Assembly (NCBI RefSeq): GCF_000426865.1
Contig: NZ_AUGE01000005.1
Location: forward strand, 1-64,000
DNA: 64,000 bases
Direction of reading: 5' to 3'
Origin: Citrifermentans bremense R1
GTDB taxonomy: Bacteria; Desulfobacterota; Desulfuromonadia; Geobacterales; Geobacteraceae
A program made the position numbers and the translations under genes. Every line of letters begins with the position of its first letter. Within the stretch, counting starts at the first letter, position 1. Below, in pieces: positions 34,709-43,691 of this stretch. Below the pieces are notes generated by a model. It made no database searches, had not been told where the DNA came from, and saw nothing but the letters and a program-made list of their open reading frames with translations.

Positions 34709-36979
34709 GTGACCATGCACGCAACAGACACACCTCAATTGCTTGAAATCATAGTCGAAGAAAGCGGGCTGCCGCGCGGCGGCGTGCTCCAGACGGTGGC
34801 GCTTTTGAACGAGGGGGGGACGGTTCCCTTCATCGCGCGATACCGGAAGGAGCAGACCGGGGAACTGGACGAGGTCCAGATCCGCCAGATCGAGGACCTG
34901 CTGATCTACCACCGCGAACTGTCCGAGCGCAAGGTGACGGTGCTGAAAAGTATCGAGGAGCAGGGAAAGCTCACCCCGGAACTTTCGGCTCGCATCGCGA
35001 GCTGCCGCAAGAAGACCGACCTGGAGGACCTGTACCTCCCCTACAAGCCGAAGCGCCGCACCAAGGCCACCATCGCGCGGGAGAAGGGGCTGGAGCCCCT
35101 GGCCGAGCTGATCGCGGCGCAGGAGTTGACCAGCGGAAGCCCGGCCGAGGCGGCGGCCCCCTTCGTCAACGCCGAGCCGGGCGTAGCCGACGCAGAGGCC
35201 GCCCTTGAAGGGGCGGCGCACATCATCGCCGAGCAGCTGAGCGAGAACGCGGACCTGCGCGGCATGGTGCGCGACCTTACCAGGGAGCAGGGGATATTCG
35301 GTTCGCAGTTGATCGGCGAAGGGGCCGACAAAGACGGCAAGTTCCGGATGTACTACGACTACCAGGAGCCGCTGAAGTCGATACCGTCCCATCGCATGCT
35401 CGCCATGCGGCGCGGGGAAAAGGAGGACGTCTTAAGGCTCACCCTGCTGGCGCCGGAAGAGGAGATCGTCGGGAGGCTGAAGGGGGCGTTGATCAAACGG
35501 GAGAGCATCTTCAAGGGGGTCCTGGAAGCGGCGGCCGCCGACGCCTACAAGCGGCTCATCGCCCCCTCGATCGAGGTGGAACTGCGGCTTGAGGCAAAGA
35601 CCCGCGCCGACGAGGCGGCCATCGCCGTCTTCGCGCAGAACCTGAAGAACCTTTTGCTCCTGCCGCCGGCCGGAGGGAGGCGGGTGCTGGGGATCGACCC
35701 AGGGCTTAGGACCGGCTGCAAGCTCGCCGCGATCAGCGAGACCGGGCGCTTCCTGGAGCATGTCACCATCTACCCGCACACAGGCGGAGCCAAGGCGGAG
35801 GCGGCCGGCGCCGAACTGGCGGGGATGGTGCAGCGCAACGACTGCCTTCTCATTGCCATAGGCAACGGCACAGGGGGGCGCGAGACCGAGATCTTCGTGC
35901 GCGACGCATTGAGGAAAGCGGGGATAAAGGCGGAGACGGTGATGGTGAACGAGGCGGGCGCCAGCATCTATTCAGCATCGGAGATCGCCAGGGAGGAGTT
36001 CCCCGAACTCGACCTGACCGTCCGCGGCGCCATATCCATCGGACGCAGGCTCCAGGACCCGCTCGCCGAACTGGTGAAGATCGATCCCAAGAGCATCGGG
36101 GTCGGCCAGTACCAGCACGACGTGAACCAGACCCTGCTGAAAAAGGCGCTGGACGCGGTGGTGGAATCCTGCGTCAACTTCGTCGGCGTCGACTTGAACA
36201 GCGCGTCGTGGGCGCTGCTCTCCTACGTTGCCGGCCTCTCGGAAAGCCAGGGGCGGGCCATCGTCAGGCACCGGGACGAGCAGGGAGCCTTCGCGTCGCG
36301 GCAGTCGCTTTTGAAGGTCGCGCGCTTCGGACCCAAGGCGTTCGAGCAGGCGGCGGGCTTTTTGAGGATCAGGGGCGGGGAGAACCCGCTGGACAATACG
36401 GCGGTGCACCCGGAAAACTACGCGGTGGTCGAGAAGATGGCGGCTGACCTCGGGGTGAGCCTGTCGCAACTGGTCGCGGACCCGGGTCTTTCGGCGGGGA
36501 TCAGGATAGAGCGCTACGTGACCGACACCATCGGCATCCCGACGCTGCGGGATATCCTGGCGGAGCTGAAGAAACCGGGGCGCGACCCGCGCGAGCAGTT
36601 CCAGAGCGCGAGCTTCAGAGAGGACGTGGTGACCATCGCCGACCTGAAGGAGGGGATGATCCTGCAGGGGGTGGTGACCAACGTCGCCGCCTTCGGCGCT
36701 TTCGTGGACATCGGGGTGCACCAGGACGGGCTGGTACACGTAAGCCAGCTCTCGCACCGCTTTACCAAGGACCCCAACGATGCAGTCAAGGTCGGGGAGA
36801 TCGTGAAGGTAAAGGTGCTTTCGGCAGATACGGAAAGAAAGAGAATCTCACTCTCGATCAAGCAGGCGGGGCCCGAGAAGGCGCCGAAGAGCGCCGAAGT
36901 CAGGAAGCCGCAGCCCAAAGAAAAGCCGGTGAACGAGCAGTCGGCGTGGGAAAAGGCGGGTTTCAGGGTGAAGAAATAA
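34709..36979 (+). CDS. tex: Tex family S1 RNA-binding transcription accessory protein
   Basis: A 756-residue protein with Tex domains in order: N-terminal helical part (GTVPFIARYRKEQTGELDEVQIR), YqgF-like nuclease fold (about 325-450; VLGIDPGLRTGCKLA), helix-hairpin-helix (about 485-560; NSASWALLSYVAGL) and a C-terminal S1 domain (about 648-720; GMILQGVVTNVAAFGAFVDIGVHQDGLVHVSQL). It binds nucleic acids and is thought to help transcription and stress survival. The GTG at 34709 fits GGGAGG better than the ATG two codons on. Confidence 0.94.
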   Translation: MTMHATDTPQLLEIIVEESGLPRGGVLQTVALLNEGGTVPFIARYRKEQTGELDEVQIRQIEDLLIYHRELSERKVTVLKSIEEQGKLTPELSARIASCRKKTDLEDLYLPYKPKRRTKATIAREKGLEPLAELIAAQELTSGSPAEAAAPFVNAEPGVADAEAALEGAAHIIAEQLSENADLRGMVRDLTREQGIFGSQLIGEGADKDGKFRMYYDYQEPLKSIPSHRMLAMRRGEKEDVLRLTLLAPEEEIVGRLKGALIKRESIFKGVLEAAAADAYKRLIAPSIEVELRLEAKTRADEAAIAVFAQNLKNLLLLPPAGGRRVLGIDPGLRTGCKLAAISETGRFLEHVTIYPHTGGAKAEAAGAELAGMVQRNDCLLIAIGNGTGGRETEIFVRDALRKAGIKAETVMVNEAGASIYSASEIAREEFPELDLTVRGAISIGRRLQDPLAELVKIDPKSIGVGQYQHDVNQTLLKKALDAVVESCVNFVGVDLNSASWALLSYVAGLSESQGRAIVRHRDEQGAFASRQSLLKVARFGPKAFEQAAGFLRIRGGENPLDNTAVHPENYAVVEKMAADLGVSLSQLVADPGLSAGIRIERYVTDTIGIPTLRDILAELKKPGRDPREQFQSASFREDVVTIADLKEGMILQGVVTNVAAFGAFVDIGVHQDGLVHVSQLSHRFTKDPNDAVKVGEIVKVKVLSADTERKRISLSIKQAGPEKAPKSAEVRKPQPKEKPVNEQSAWEKAGFRVKK

Positions 36980-37010
36980 GGGCACGGAAATTTTCTGCCG
37001 GGAAAAAAGA

Positions 37011-37046
37011 AAGGGGATGGAGCTTCGAGGGCTCCATCCCCTTTTT
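37011..37046 (+). terminator. terminator after tex
   Basis: AAGGGGATGGAGC (37011-37023) pairs with GCTCCATCCCCTT (37031-37043), then five T's. Strong 13-bp stem. Confidence 0.9.
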
Positions 37047-37063
37047 GTGTATTGCCGGTTACT

Positions 37064-37510
37064 CTAGCAGGCGCTTCTCAAGAGCTTGCGGCCACCCTTG
37101 AAGACAACCTCGATTTTCCCTGCCTGTGAGGAGGCTATGACGCCTATGCCGAAGGTCGGATGCGTGAGAAGGGTGTTGGCCCGGAATTTCCCCTCCATGC
37201 TATAGGGGACGGCGAGATCCGGGTCGAGCGGACGGATCATTTCTTCCCAGACAGCCTCGTCGGAGATGGCCGGTGCCTTGACCGACCGGGCGCGAGGCGT
37301 TTTTGCCTCTTTAGCCGCTTTGGGCGCCTTAGCCGCCGCAACCTTCGGCTCTTTGGCAGGGCGATGGTTGTGTTCGCTGCCGCAGGTATTGCATTTCACC
37401 CTGACCACCTGTCCGTCCACCATGGCGATGATGGTGTGGTTGAGAAGTGCCTTGCACCGCGTGCACTGCGAATCGACCATGTCTCCTGCCGCTAATACTC
37501 TTTTTTGCAT
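37064..37510 (-). CDS. zinc-ribbon protein with Ala/Lys-rich linker, unknown function
   Basis: The 148-residue product starts MQKRVLAAGDMVDSQCTRCKALLNH and has two CxxC pairs (CTRC and CNTC, about 16-45), a zinc ribbon. A Lys/Ala/Pro-rich low-complexity linker (about 55-85) and a small C-terminal domain (GKFRANTLLTHPTFGIGVIASSQAGKIEVVFKGGRKLLRSAC) follow. The tail resembles the C-terminal module of CarD-like or SH3-type transcription factors, with basic residues for nucleic acid binding. GGGAGG precedes ATG 37510. No family is certain. Confidence 0.6.
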   Translation of the reverse strand: MQKRVLAAGDMVDSQCTRCKALLNHTIIAMVDGQVVRVKCNTCGSEHNHRPAKEPKVAAAKAPKAAKEAKTPRARSVKAPAISDEAVWEEMIRPLDPDLAVPYSMEGKFRANTLLTHPTFGIGVIASSQAGKIEVVFKGGRKLLRSAC

Positions 37511-37535
37511 TGGGCCTCCCTGACCTGTGTTGCTC

Positions 37536-37573
37536 AAAGAAAAAGGGCTTAACCGTCGGCGGCTAAACCCTTT
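37536..37573 (-). terminator. minus-strand terminator downstream of the PAP2 gene
   Basis: Minus strand GGGTTTAGCCG...CGGTTAAGCCC forms an 11-bp stem with two G-T pairs (37570-37545), followed by a T-rich run (37544-37538). It lies before the zinc-ribbon gene and could also attenuate it. Confidence 0.65.
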
Positions 37574-37763
37574 CCATTGCGTTATAGGAACGCGGGCCCC
37601 GACTGCGGTCCCACATCTGTACGAATCGTTGGTTTAAGCGTTTTATGTCATTGATGTGCTGTTGAAATATAAGGGAATTCCGCAGCAGATGCAAGGGAAA
37701 AAGCGGCCGGGGCTGTCCTGAAAGGTGCGCTGGACGGGCCTGCAGAGGCCGCGGTTACCAGGA

Positions 37764-38420
37764 TCAGCAGCGGTCCGCGGGGAGTTGCAGCGGCTCGCGT
37801 ATCAGCAGGCGGCAGCATATCGCCTCCAGAGCGATCCCCAGGGAAGCACCGGCAATAACGTCGCTCAGGAAGTGATAGTTGGTCGCGATCAGAGCGCAGC
37901 CAAGGAGGGTGCCAGTTAACAGGCAAAGGGGGCGGGTCTTGGGGTAGAAACGCCAGACGGCGGCAATGATGGCGACTATGACAAGCATGTGGCCGGAGGG
38001 GAAGCCGTCGCACCTCTCCCGCATCTGGAAGAAGTAGAAGCCGTAGAGATCCGGATGCTGCAGCCAATACCTGGTGTTGATGCGACCGAAGGCGATCTTC
38101 AGCACCATCTTGGCCAGGTAGGACAGTGGGGCGACCCACAGCACCAGTTGGCAGAAGAAGGTGGTAGCGTCGTAAAGGCCTCGCCTCGATCTCACCAGGT
38201 ATGCCGACAGTGAAGCCAGCATGGAAAAGAGCACCACCAGCAGCAGCAAGTCCGGCATGTCGGAAGTAAGCTTCGACCACGAGGTATTGGCGTAGAGATG
38301 GTTCTTTACGAATGTCGCCAGCGGTAAATCGAGGTAGAAGATAGCAAGCACAGTGATCAACGCAGCCGCAAGAGTACTGCCGATCATTTTCTGAAATGTG
38401 CCGAACCGGCTCGTGTGCAT
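37764..38420 (-). CDS. PAP2-family membrane phosphatase
   Basis: A 218-residue protein with about five membrane spans. The PAP2 motifs are recognisable: K-x3-GR (KIAFGR), FPSGH (FPSGHMLVI) and NYHFLSDV in place of SRx5HxxxD, in which the Arg is not obvious. It is related to lipid A 1-phosphatase and phosphatidylglycerophosphatase-B-like enzymes. Its substrate is unknown. It stands alone and is unlike the compact BcrC-type protein at 2599-3201. Confidence 0.8.
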   Translation of the reverse strand: MHTSRFGTFQKMIGSTLAAALITVLAIFYLDLPLATFVKNHLYANTSWSKLTSDMPDLLLLVVLFSMLASLSAYLVRSRRGLYDATTFFCQLVLWVAPLSYLAKMVLKIAFGRINTRYWLQHPDLYGFYFFQMRERCDGFPSGHMLVIVAIIAAVWRFYPKTRPLCLLTGTLLGCALIATNYHFLSDVIAGASLGIALEAICCRLLIREPLQLPADRC

Positions 38421-38522
38421 ATCACCCCGGGTGGGAGAGGATTTTAGAACCCGATACTCCTACCACATTCCGCTGCCAATATGAAGACATAACTGGACCG
38501 GAATGGATCCCGGGAGGCGTAA

Positions 38523-38813
38523 TCACTGTTGCCGGTCTGCGATGCACTTCAGGCAATTTCTGAAGGTGCAGACTCCGCAGGCATGGTGCATGAAGACCGG
38601 GATGTCCATCGCCTTCGCCACCTGCATCGCCTCAATCTTCACCCGGTGCGACACCTTGTTGGTGAAGATGACCATGGCGTCGGCTTTCCTGAGCTTGGCT
38701 GCGATGTTGGTCTGGGAGCTGCTGAATACCTGCAGCGAGATGCCCGCCCGCTCCGCCTCTTCCTGATAATGTTTGCCTAAGCGGTCCATGCCGCCAATAA
38801 GAGCTATGCACAT
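38523..38813 (-). CDS. DUF2325 family protein
   Basis: A 96-residue protein: MCIALIGGMDRLGKHYQEEAERAGI, VFSSSQTNIAAKLRKADAMVIFTNKVSH, and a Cys cluster CGVCTFRNCLKC at the end. This is the DUF2325 pattern. AAAGGAGGA is in front of ATG 38813. It lies after the DUF3793 gene, and both probably answer to the Fur-like site at 39708. No biochemical function is established to my knowledge. Confidence 0.85.
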   Translation of the reverse strand: MCIALIGGMDRLGKHYQEEAERAGISLQVFSSSQTNIAAKLRKADAMVIFTNKVSHRVKIEAMQVAKAMDIPVFMHHACGVCTFRNCLKCIADRQQ

Positions 38814-38865
38814 ATCGTCCTCCTTTCAAAAACAGCCACGAGCCATCCCGGTAACGATTCCACTT

Positions 38866-39609
38866 TCAAGCTGCTGACAAGAACAGCTGCCGGTCCGGCG
38901 TCCCCCCCGCGCCGCGCGCGGTCCGTTTCAAGCAGTCGAGCGGATTGCAACCGGAAGCGAGCTGCAGCGACATCTCGCAGCGGCATTTGCGATGATTTTC
39001 CGCCAGTTCCAGGCTGGGCACAGGGTTCCCGAAGATCTTCCAGGGGCCCTGGCAAGTGAAAGAGAGCGGCGCCCATCCCATGAACCCCACCACGTCCTTC
39101 AGCGGGTAACCAAGGAACACGCCGATCTCGTGGGGGAACCCCTCTCCCTCGACCCGGTGCTCCAGTTCCGACAGCACCGCTTCGAACCGGTCCGGCTCGG
39201 GGTATCCCGCCTTTTGCAAAATCACACGTACGCTTTTTTGATCCAGCAAAGCCCCCAACGCGGACTGTGAGTAAAGCAGCAGAAGCACTGAGCTACCACG
39301 GTCGGCCAACACCCGCACCTTCAGCCCGCTTGCCTCGATGAGCGCCTGGCCGTGCTCCTTCCAGAGCAGGTAAAGGTTGCGGCCGCAAGAACGGCGCTTG
39401 TTGGCGAGGCAGACGAGGTTCGCGGGCTTGGCTTCCTGCAGCACTTCGGCCAGTTCCAACGCCAGGAAAGAGGCGAGACAGTCGCGGTCTTCGGTATAAA
39501 GCGGGGAGAAATCCTGCCAACCCGGTCTTGCCGAGCGTGCAGCAACCGCTGCCACAGCAGGTTCCGTCTGCACCCAACGACGATCTTCCCTCTTCCCGAT
39601 TGCAGCCAT
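38866..39609 (-). CDS. DUF3793 family protein
   Basis: The 247-residue product has SFLALELAEVLQEAKPANLVCL, RRSCGRNLYLLWKEHG, and GFPHEIGVFLGYPLKDVVGFM, which look like DUF3793. Cys residues in NKRRSCGRN and CQGPW could bind metal, and the C-terminus has CRCEM and NPLDC. GGAGGGG precedes ATG 39609, a better start than an upstream one 25 codons earlier. A Fur-box-like palindrome is about 100 bases upstream, so it is probably iron-controlled. Function unknown. Confidence 0.75.
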   Translation of the reverse strand: MAAIGKREDRRWVQTEPAVAAVAARSARPGWQDFSPLYTEDRDCLASFLALELAEVLQEAKPANLVCLANKRRSCGRNLYLLWKEHGQALIEASGLKVRVLADRGSSVLLLLYSQSALGALLDQKSVRVILQKAGYPEPDRFEAVLSELEHRVEGEGFPHEIGVFLGYPLKDVVGFMGWAPLSFTCQGPWKIFGNPVPSLELAENHRKCRCEMSLQLASGCNPLDCLKRTARGAGGTPDRQLFLSAA

Positions 39610-39707
39610 AACCCCTCCACTGAGTCTGCTCAAGTCATAGCGACTTGCCGCATGACTCAGAGATGCTCCCGCCAAGGCAATCACCTAGGCTGGAAAGCAA
39701 ATTTCAC

Positions 39708-39726
39708 GATAATGAAAACTGTTATC
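39708..39726 (-). promoter_or_regulatory. Fur-box-like operator
   Basis: GATAATGAAAACTGTTATC matches the 19-base Fur consensus (GATAATGATAATCATTATC) at 15 of 19 positions and is largely palindromic. It lies about 100 bases before the DUF3793 start. Iron control is inferred from this site. Confidence 0.65.
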
Positions 39727-39786
39727 ACTTATAGAGGGAATGTTTCTCTGTGTCAACATGTAATTGTGAGGGAGGGAGAAAAAAAT

Positions 39787-40185
39787 CTATCTACCCCAGG
39801 GCTCGCTGAGCTTGAGGGCCATGAATAGTGCCTGGTCGGCTGTCGCTATGTTTTCGGGGTCACCTATCACGGTTTCCACCCATTTGTTCATAGCGTGAAT
39901 TTTGCGTACCTCTGGCAATGGACCGGCAAGCAATGCCTTTAGCTCGACGCTTTTGTCTTCGAAATCGACTCCCAGATACCACAGAGCCAGAGCGTAGGAA
40001 GCTATCCCCTGCTCGGAAACCAGTCCCCTCGCCCCTGCCATTGCCATGGCAAGTGTCAGAAACCGGTGACGCTCGGCCTGATCCATCAGCACGTAGTCTT
40101 GCAGGTCCCGTGTGAACGCGGCATCCAATTTGGCCAAAAAAGCGGCACGCACCAATTCTTCTATTTTTTCGGATCTGATGTCCAT
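39787..40185 (-). CDS. unknown protein at the end of the T6SS operon
   Basis: A 132-residue, mostly helical, soluble protein without signal or membrane segment. AGGAGA precedes ATG 40185. It is 20 bases downstream of the DUF4123 adaptor gene on the same strand, so it is probably a last T6SS-linked gene. Such small proteins next to adaptors can be accessory or immunity proteins. No family is recognised. Confidence 0.6.
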   Translation of the reverse strand: MDIRSEKIEELVRAAFLAKLDAAFTRDLQDYVLMDQAERHRFLTLAMAMAGARGLVSEQGIASYALALWYLGVDFEDKSVELKALLAGPLPEVRKIHAMNKWVETVIGDPENIATADQALFMALKLSEPWGR

Positions 40186-40205
40186 ATCGTCTTCTCCTAT
40201 TCTGG

Positions 40206-40739
40206 CTATCCGAAGGATAAAGAGTCCTGTCGCAGCTCGTTATCGACCAGGTGCATCCTCGTCAGCCGGGTCGGCTCGTCATCCTCGACGAGGTACTGCT
40301 GCACCGGACCGAAGCATTCGTGCAATTCAGGAGGGCTGCACCCTAGCAAGTAGAGTTTCAGCACCTTCGGGTCGTAAAATCGAAAGTAAAGCGCCCTGCC
40401 TGTCGTCCGATCCGCCACCTTCGCCAGGCGCCTGAAGTGGCTGCGCAGTTCACTGAACCGGCTGGCGGTTTTTCCGTAGATCCCCCATCCCCTTCCCCAC
40501 CCGTAGCGCAAAAACCAGTCGGTAAACGCGGCATCGGGCTCCAATAACGCAAGATAGGGAGCTACCTCCGCCATATCAGGGTCCAATTCACCGGGGTATA
40601 GGCAGACGTGCCGAGGACTGAAGGTTGACAGATACTGCGTCAGGCCAGGAACCGTCGCCCCATCCAGGATGGCAAAGACGGTGGCGGGCTCGTCGGAGAA
40701 GAGCTCTGTTTTCAAGGCATTCAGCGTGATGTTTTTCAT
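40206..40739 (-). CDS. DUF4123 T6SS effector adaptor
   Basis: The 177-residue protein has FAILDGATVPGLTQYLS, LLEPDAAFTDWFLRYGWGRGWGIY and HFRRLAKVADRTTGRALYFRFYDPKVL, the usual DUF4123 pattern (Tap/TEC). Such adaptors load effectors onto VgrG. It follows vgrG by 35 bases, which agrees with that role. CTGGAGA precedes ATG 40739. Confidence 0.88.
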   Translation of the reverse strand: MKNITLNALKTELFSDEPATVFAILDGATVPGLTQYLSTFSPRHVCLYPGELDPDMAEVAPYLALLEPDAAFTDWFLRYGWGRGWGIYGKTASRFSELRSHFRRLAKVADRTTGRALYFRFYDPKVLKLYLLGCSPPELHECFGPVQQYLVEDDEPTRLTRMHLVDNELRQDSLSFG

Positions 40740-40774
40740 GATCTCCAGTCTCACGGACCGGCAGCTTCCGGCTC

Positions 40775-42826
40775 TCAGACATTGCAAAACATCTTGTGAT
40801 CTCCTGCTGCCGATCTAAGTGATGCAGCCTGGGCGCCACCTTCTGGCGGTTTGCCGCGCACTGTCCCGTCGGCTTTTGCGGCAACGGGTCTGTCCGCCTC
40901 TTTCGGCGGTCGCGGCAGGTCGGGACTTGCTCCGGAACCGAACCCGGCTGTCCCCCCTTGGTTGATGAGGACGGAAGGCCCGACTATGCTCACACCGGCC
41001 GGGCCGATATCGATGAAACTGCCGCCGACCTTGAGAGAGATCCTGGCTCCTGACTCAACGATAAGTCTCGTCCCGGCTTTGAGATGGATCTCCTCTCCTG
41101 CGGCCAGCGCATGTTTTCCGCCGATCTTTTGCTGCAGGTCTGCGCCGACGGTGATTGATACTGTTCCCGTCACTTTCTCGTTGCGGTCTCCTGCCACAGT
41201 GAAATGCTGGTCTCCCGAAACCTGCCGGTACTGATCCCTCACGACGATCAGATGCCGATCCTCCCCCACCCATTCCAGGGAGTCACCCTTTACCCGGTTG
41301 TCCTGCTGCTTTTCCGCGTGAATGAAGAGCTGCTCCTCACCTTTTTTGTCCTCGAACCGGATTTCGTTGAAGCCCTCACCCTTGGGGGAGGAGTGCGACT
41401 TGGTGCAGCTTTTTGTTTTGTGCACAGGCAGGGAGTACGGCGGCAGGTTCACCCCGTTGTAGAGCTGCCCGACTACGATGGGCCGATCGGGATCCCCTTC
41501 CAGAAAATCCACCACAACCTCTTGACCTACGCGAGGTACCTGGAGCGCTCCCCAACCGTTCCCTGCCCAGGACTGGCTCACCCTGATCCAGCAGGAACTT
41601 TTATCGTCGTTTTTTCCAGCCCGGTCCCAGTGGAACTGCACCTTGACTCTGCCGTATTCGTCGGTGTAGATCTCTTCTCCTGGCGGCCCGACAACGATCG
41701 CGGTCTGGGTGCCATGTATGACAGGCTTCGGTGTATGGCGGCGCGGGCGGTAGGGGACAGTGTAAGGCAGGCAATTGAAGCTGTTCTCGTAGGAAGCCCC
41801 GCCATCATCTCCGTACCCTTCGGTTGCCTGATGATGCAAGGACACCAGCAGATAATCTTGTGCGTTCAGATCTTTGTGAGGATGCTCTTTGAGGGTGAAC
41901 CGGAAACCGGAGGTAAAACTGCGGCAGTCACTAGTACCGGCGATCTCTATAGAATGCGCTTCATCTTCTTCCATACGCACTTTCGCCAATGAATCACCGG
42001 CCGCTTTGTTGTCATAGCCTCCCGGCTGTTCATAGATCTCGCGATTCCCGACCTGTCGTTTGTCTGTCCCCTTCACTTCGACAGCGAGACCTGCTTTCGG
42101 TACTTTGAAGTTGAAGTCGTTGATGATGTACTTGGAGGCGCCGAGTTGCCTGGTGATTTCAAACGAGGTGATCACATCCTTATCCCTGACGGCGCTGGCG
42201 CTTAATTGGCAGGACGCGGTACTTTGCCCGGGGCATGGTTTATGTGCTCCGGGAGTGTCGGCAAGTACCAGCGTGTGCTTGCCGGCCTCGTGTACGAAGA
42301 AGTAAAAGATGCCTTCCTCCTCAAGCAGGCGCGAGACGAAATTGTAGTCGGTCTCACGGTATTGGACGCAGAATTCACGGGGGGTGTAACTGGAACGAAG
42401 CTCAAGGCGGAAGTTGCTGAAACCGTGGCCTTTGAATACTTCCTGCACGATCTCAACCGCCGACTGGTTCTGAAAAATCCTGCAGTCGGACCTTTTGGTC
42501 AGCACCCAAAACCAGGGAACCATGGTGGCGCGGTAGTAGCTGAACCTCGCGTCGGTCCCCTCTTCTCCTCCGCCTCTGCCTTGCGAGAAGCTGGAGATGA
42601 TTCCGTTGAGGTAACGCTTGCCGTCGTCTGCCAACTGGATGGTGACGGTCACGCCTTTGCCGATGATCCCATCGAAAGAAACTCCATGGTTTTCAGAGAC
42701 CATCGAGAGCTCGAAGTTGAACATCTTCGAGATGCTTTCTGCTCCGCTAAATGCCGTCAGTAGCAACACGTCAGGGCCAAGCGGAGTCACTATGGAGATA
42801 AGTTTATTTTCCTGCGTATAGGCCAT
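40775..42826 (-). CDS. vgrG: type VI secretion spike protein VgrG
   Basis: A 683-residue protein. The gp27-like part includes FGIIS..., [30 protein letters not shown]-type sequence (about 140-170). The gp5 OB part has [24 protein letters not shown] and [16 protein letters not shown] (about 385-430). The needle region ([18 protein letters not shown], then repeats) leads to a proline/glycine-rich tail ending CNV. There is no evident fused toxin domain and no PAAR motif, so a separate PAAR tip would be needed. The effector pair is upstream and the DUF4123 gene is downstream. Confidence 0.95.
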   Translation of the reverse strand: [683 protein letters not shown]

Positions 42827-42862
42827 GGAGGTCCCTGTTTGCGCGGAAATACGCTGCGAGAG

Positions 42863-43690
42863 CTAATGCTGATACAATCTTGGATCTTCTTTTATTCCCC
42901 GCTTTGCCCTTACTTCTGCAGGTGTAAGTGGAGGGAAAACAGCGCCTCGCTCTTGCATCATTTCCTTTAAACGAAGTACCTTCTTATAGGTGGGGCTGCC
43001 AACCTTGTACTTATTCAGGTGAAACTGTACGGAATAAGCCGGGGTCACGCCGTTATAAGCCTCTACCTGTACGGAGGCACCGCGCGACACAAGCCATTGA
43101 GCCATGTCGTAGTCCTGACAATCCATTGCCCGCATCATCACCGTGTATTCGGCATCGTCAGGATAATCGATTGGTACACCACGGTTCAGAAGTAGATCGA
43201 GACAAGCAGTACAAGGCTGTGTAACTAGCTCGAACAGCATGTTTTTAATGGTGATCCTGGACAATGTATCAATGGGACGAAGCTCGAGAAGGCATGTCAT
43301 CATATTGATGTACTGAAGAGTTATAGCGAACTCAAAAGCATTTCCGAAACCCATCCCATTTAATTCCGGATCAGCTCCCACACCTAACAAAACACGAGCA
43401 GTACCAGGGCTTTTGGCAGCTACAGCGTAGTGGAGCAATCGCAGACGATAGTTCTGACTCCTCATAGGACCTTCATCATTTGGGTTGGCTCCTTTTACAA
43501 CACACTCTTTGGCATTAGCGGTATCACCGGCCATAGCTGCAGCCAGCAGGTCCAGAGTTTGAGGATTGTCGAAGTAGTACTGAGGAGGCCTCAAATTGAA
43601 GGTTGGTGCAGCACTTGCAATATTAGTCATCATAATAATCACTCCTATAACCTTAGTAGCAGTAACTATTCCGGGAAAGATAGTTCTCAT
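42863..43690 (-). CDS. secreted ankyrin-repeat protein, probable immunity to the lipase
   Basis: The 275-residue product has an N-terminal signal peptide (about 1-27, ending NIASA). It then has four or so ankyrin-like repeats (DLLAAAMAGDTANAKECVVKGANPND, LLHYAVAAKSPGTARVLLGVGADPEL, ACLDLLLNRGVPIDYPDD, MAQWLVSRGASVQVEAYNG). Periplasmic ankyrin proteins act as immunity partners of T6SS phospholipases. This gene starts one base after the lipase stop, so it is translationally coupled. AT-rich composition relative to tss genes suggests acquisition as a module. Confidence 0.8.
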   Translation of the reverse strand: MRTIFPGIVTATKVIGVIIMMTNIASAAPTFNLRPPQYYFDNPQTLDLLAAAMAGDTANAKECVVKGANPNDEGPMRSQNYRLRLLHYAVAAKSPGTARVLLGVGADPELNGMGFGNAFEFAITLQYINMMTCLLELRPIDTLSRITIKNMLFELVTQPCTACLDLLLNRGVPIDYPDDAEYTVMMRAMDCQDYDMAQWLVSRGASVQVEAYNGVTPAYSVQFHLNKYKVGSPTYKKVLRLKEMMQERGAVFPPLTPAEVRAKRGIKEDPRLYQH

Positions 43691-43691
43691 A

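Noticed and set aside
37575-37763. A structured-looking gap that could hold a tRNA or riboswitch
   Set aside because: No cloverleaf, T-arm or known riboswitch core could be formed by hand; only the terminator is supported.
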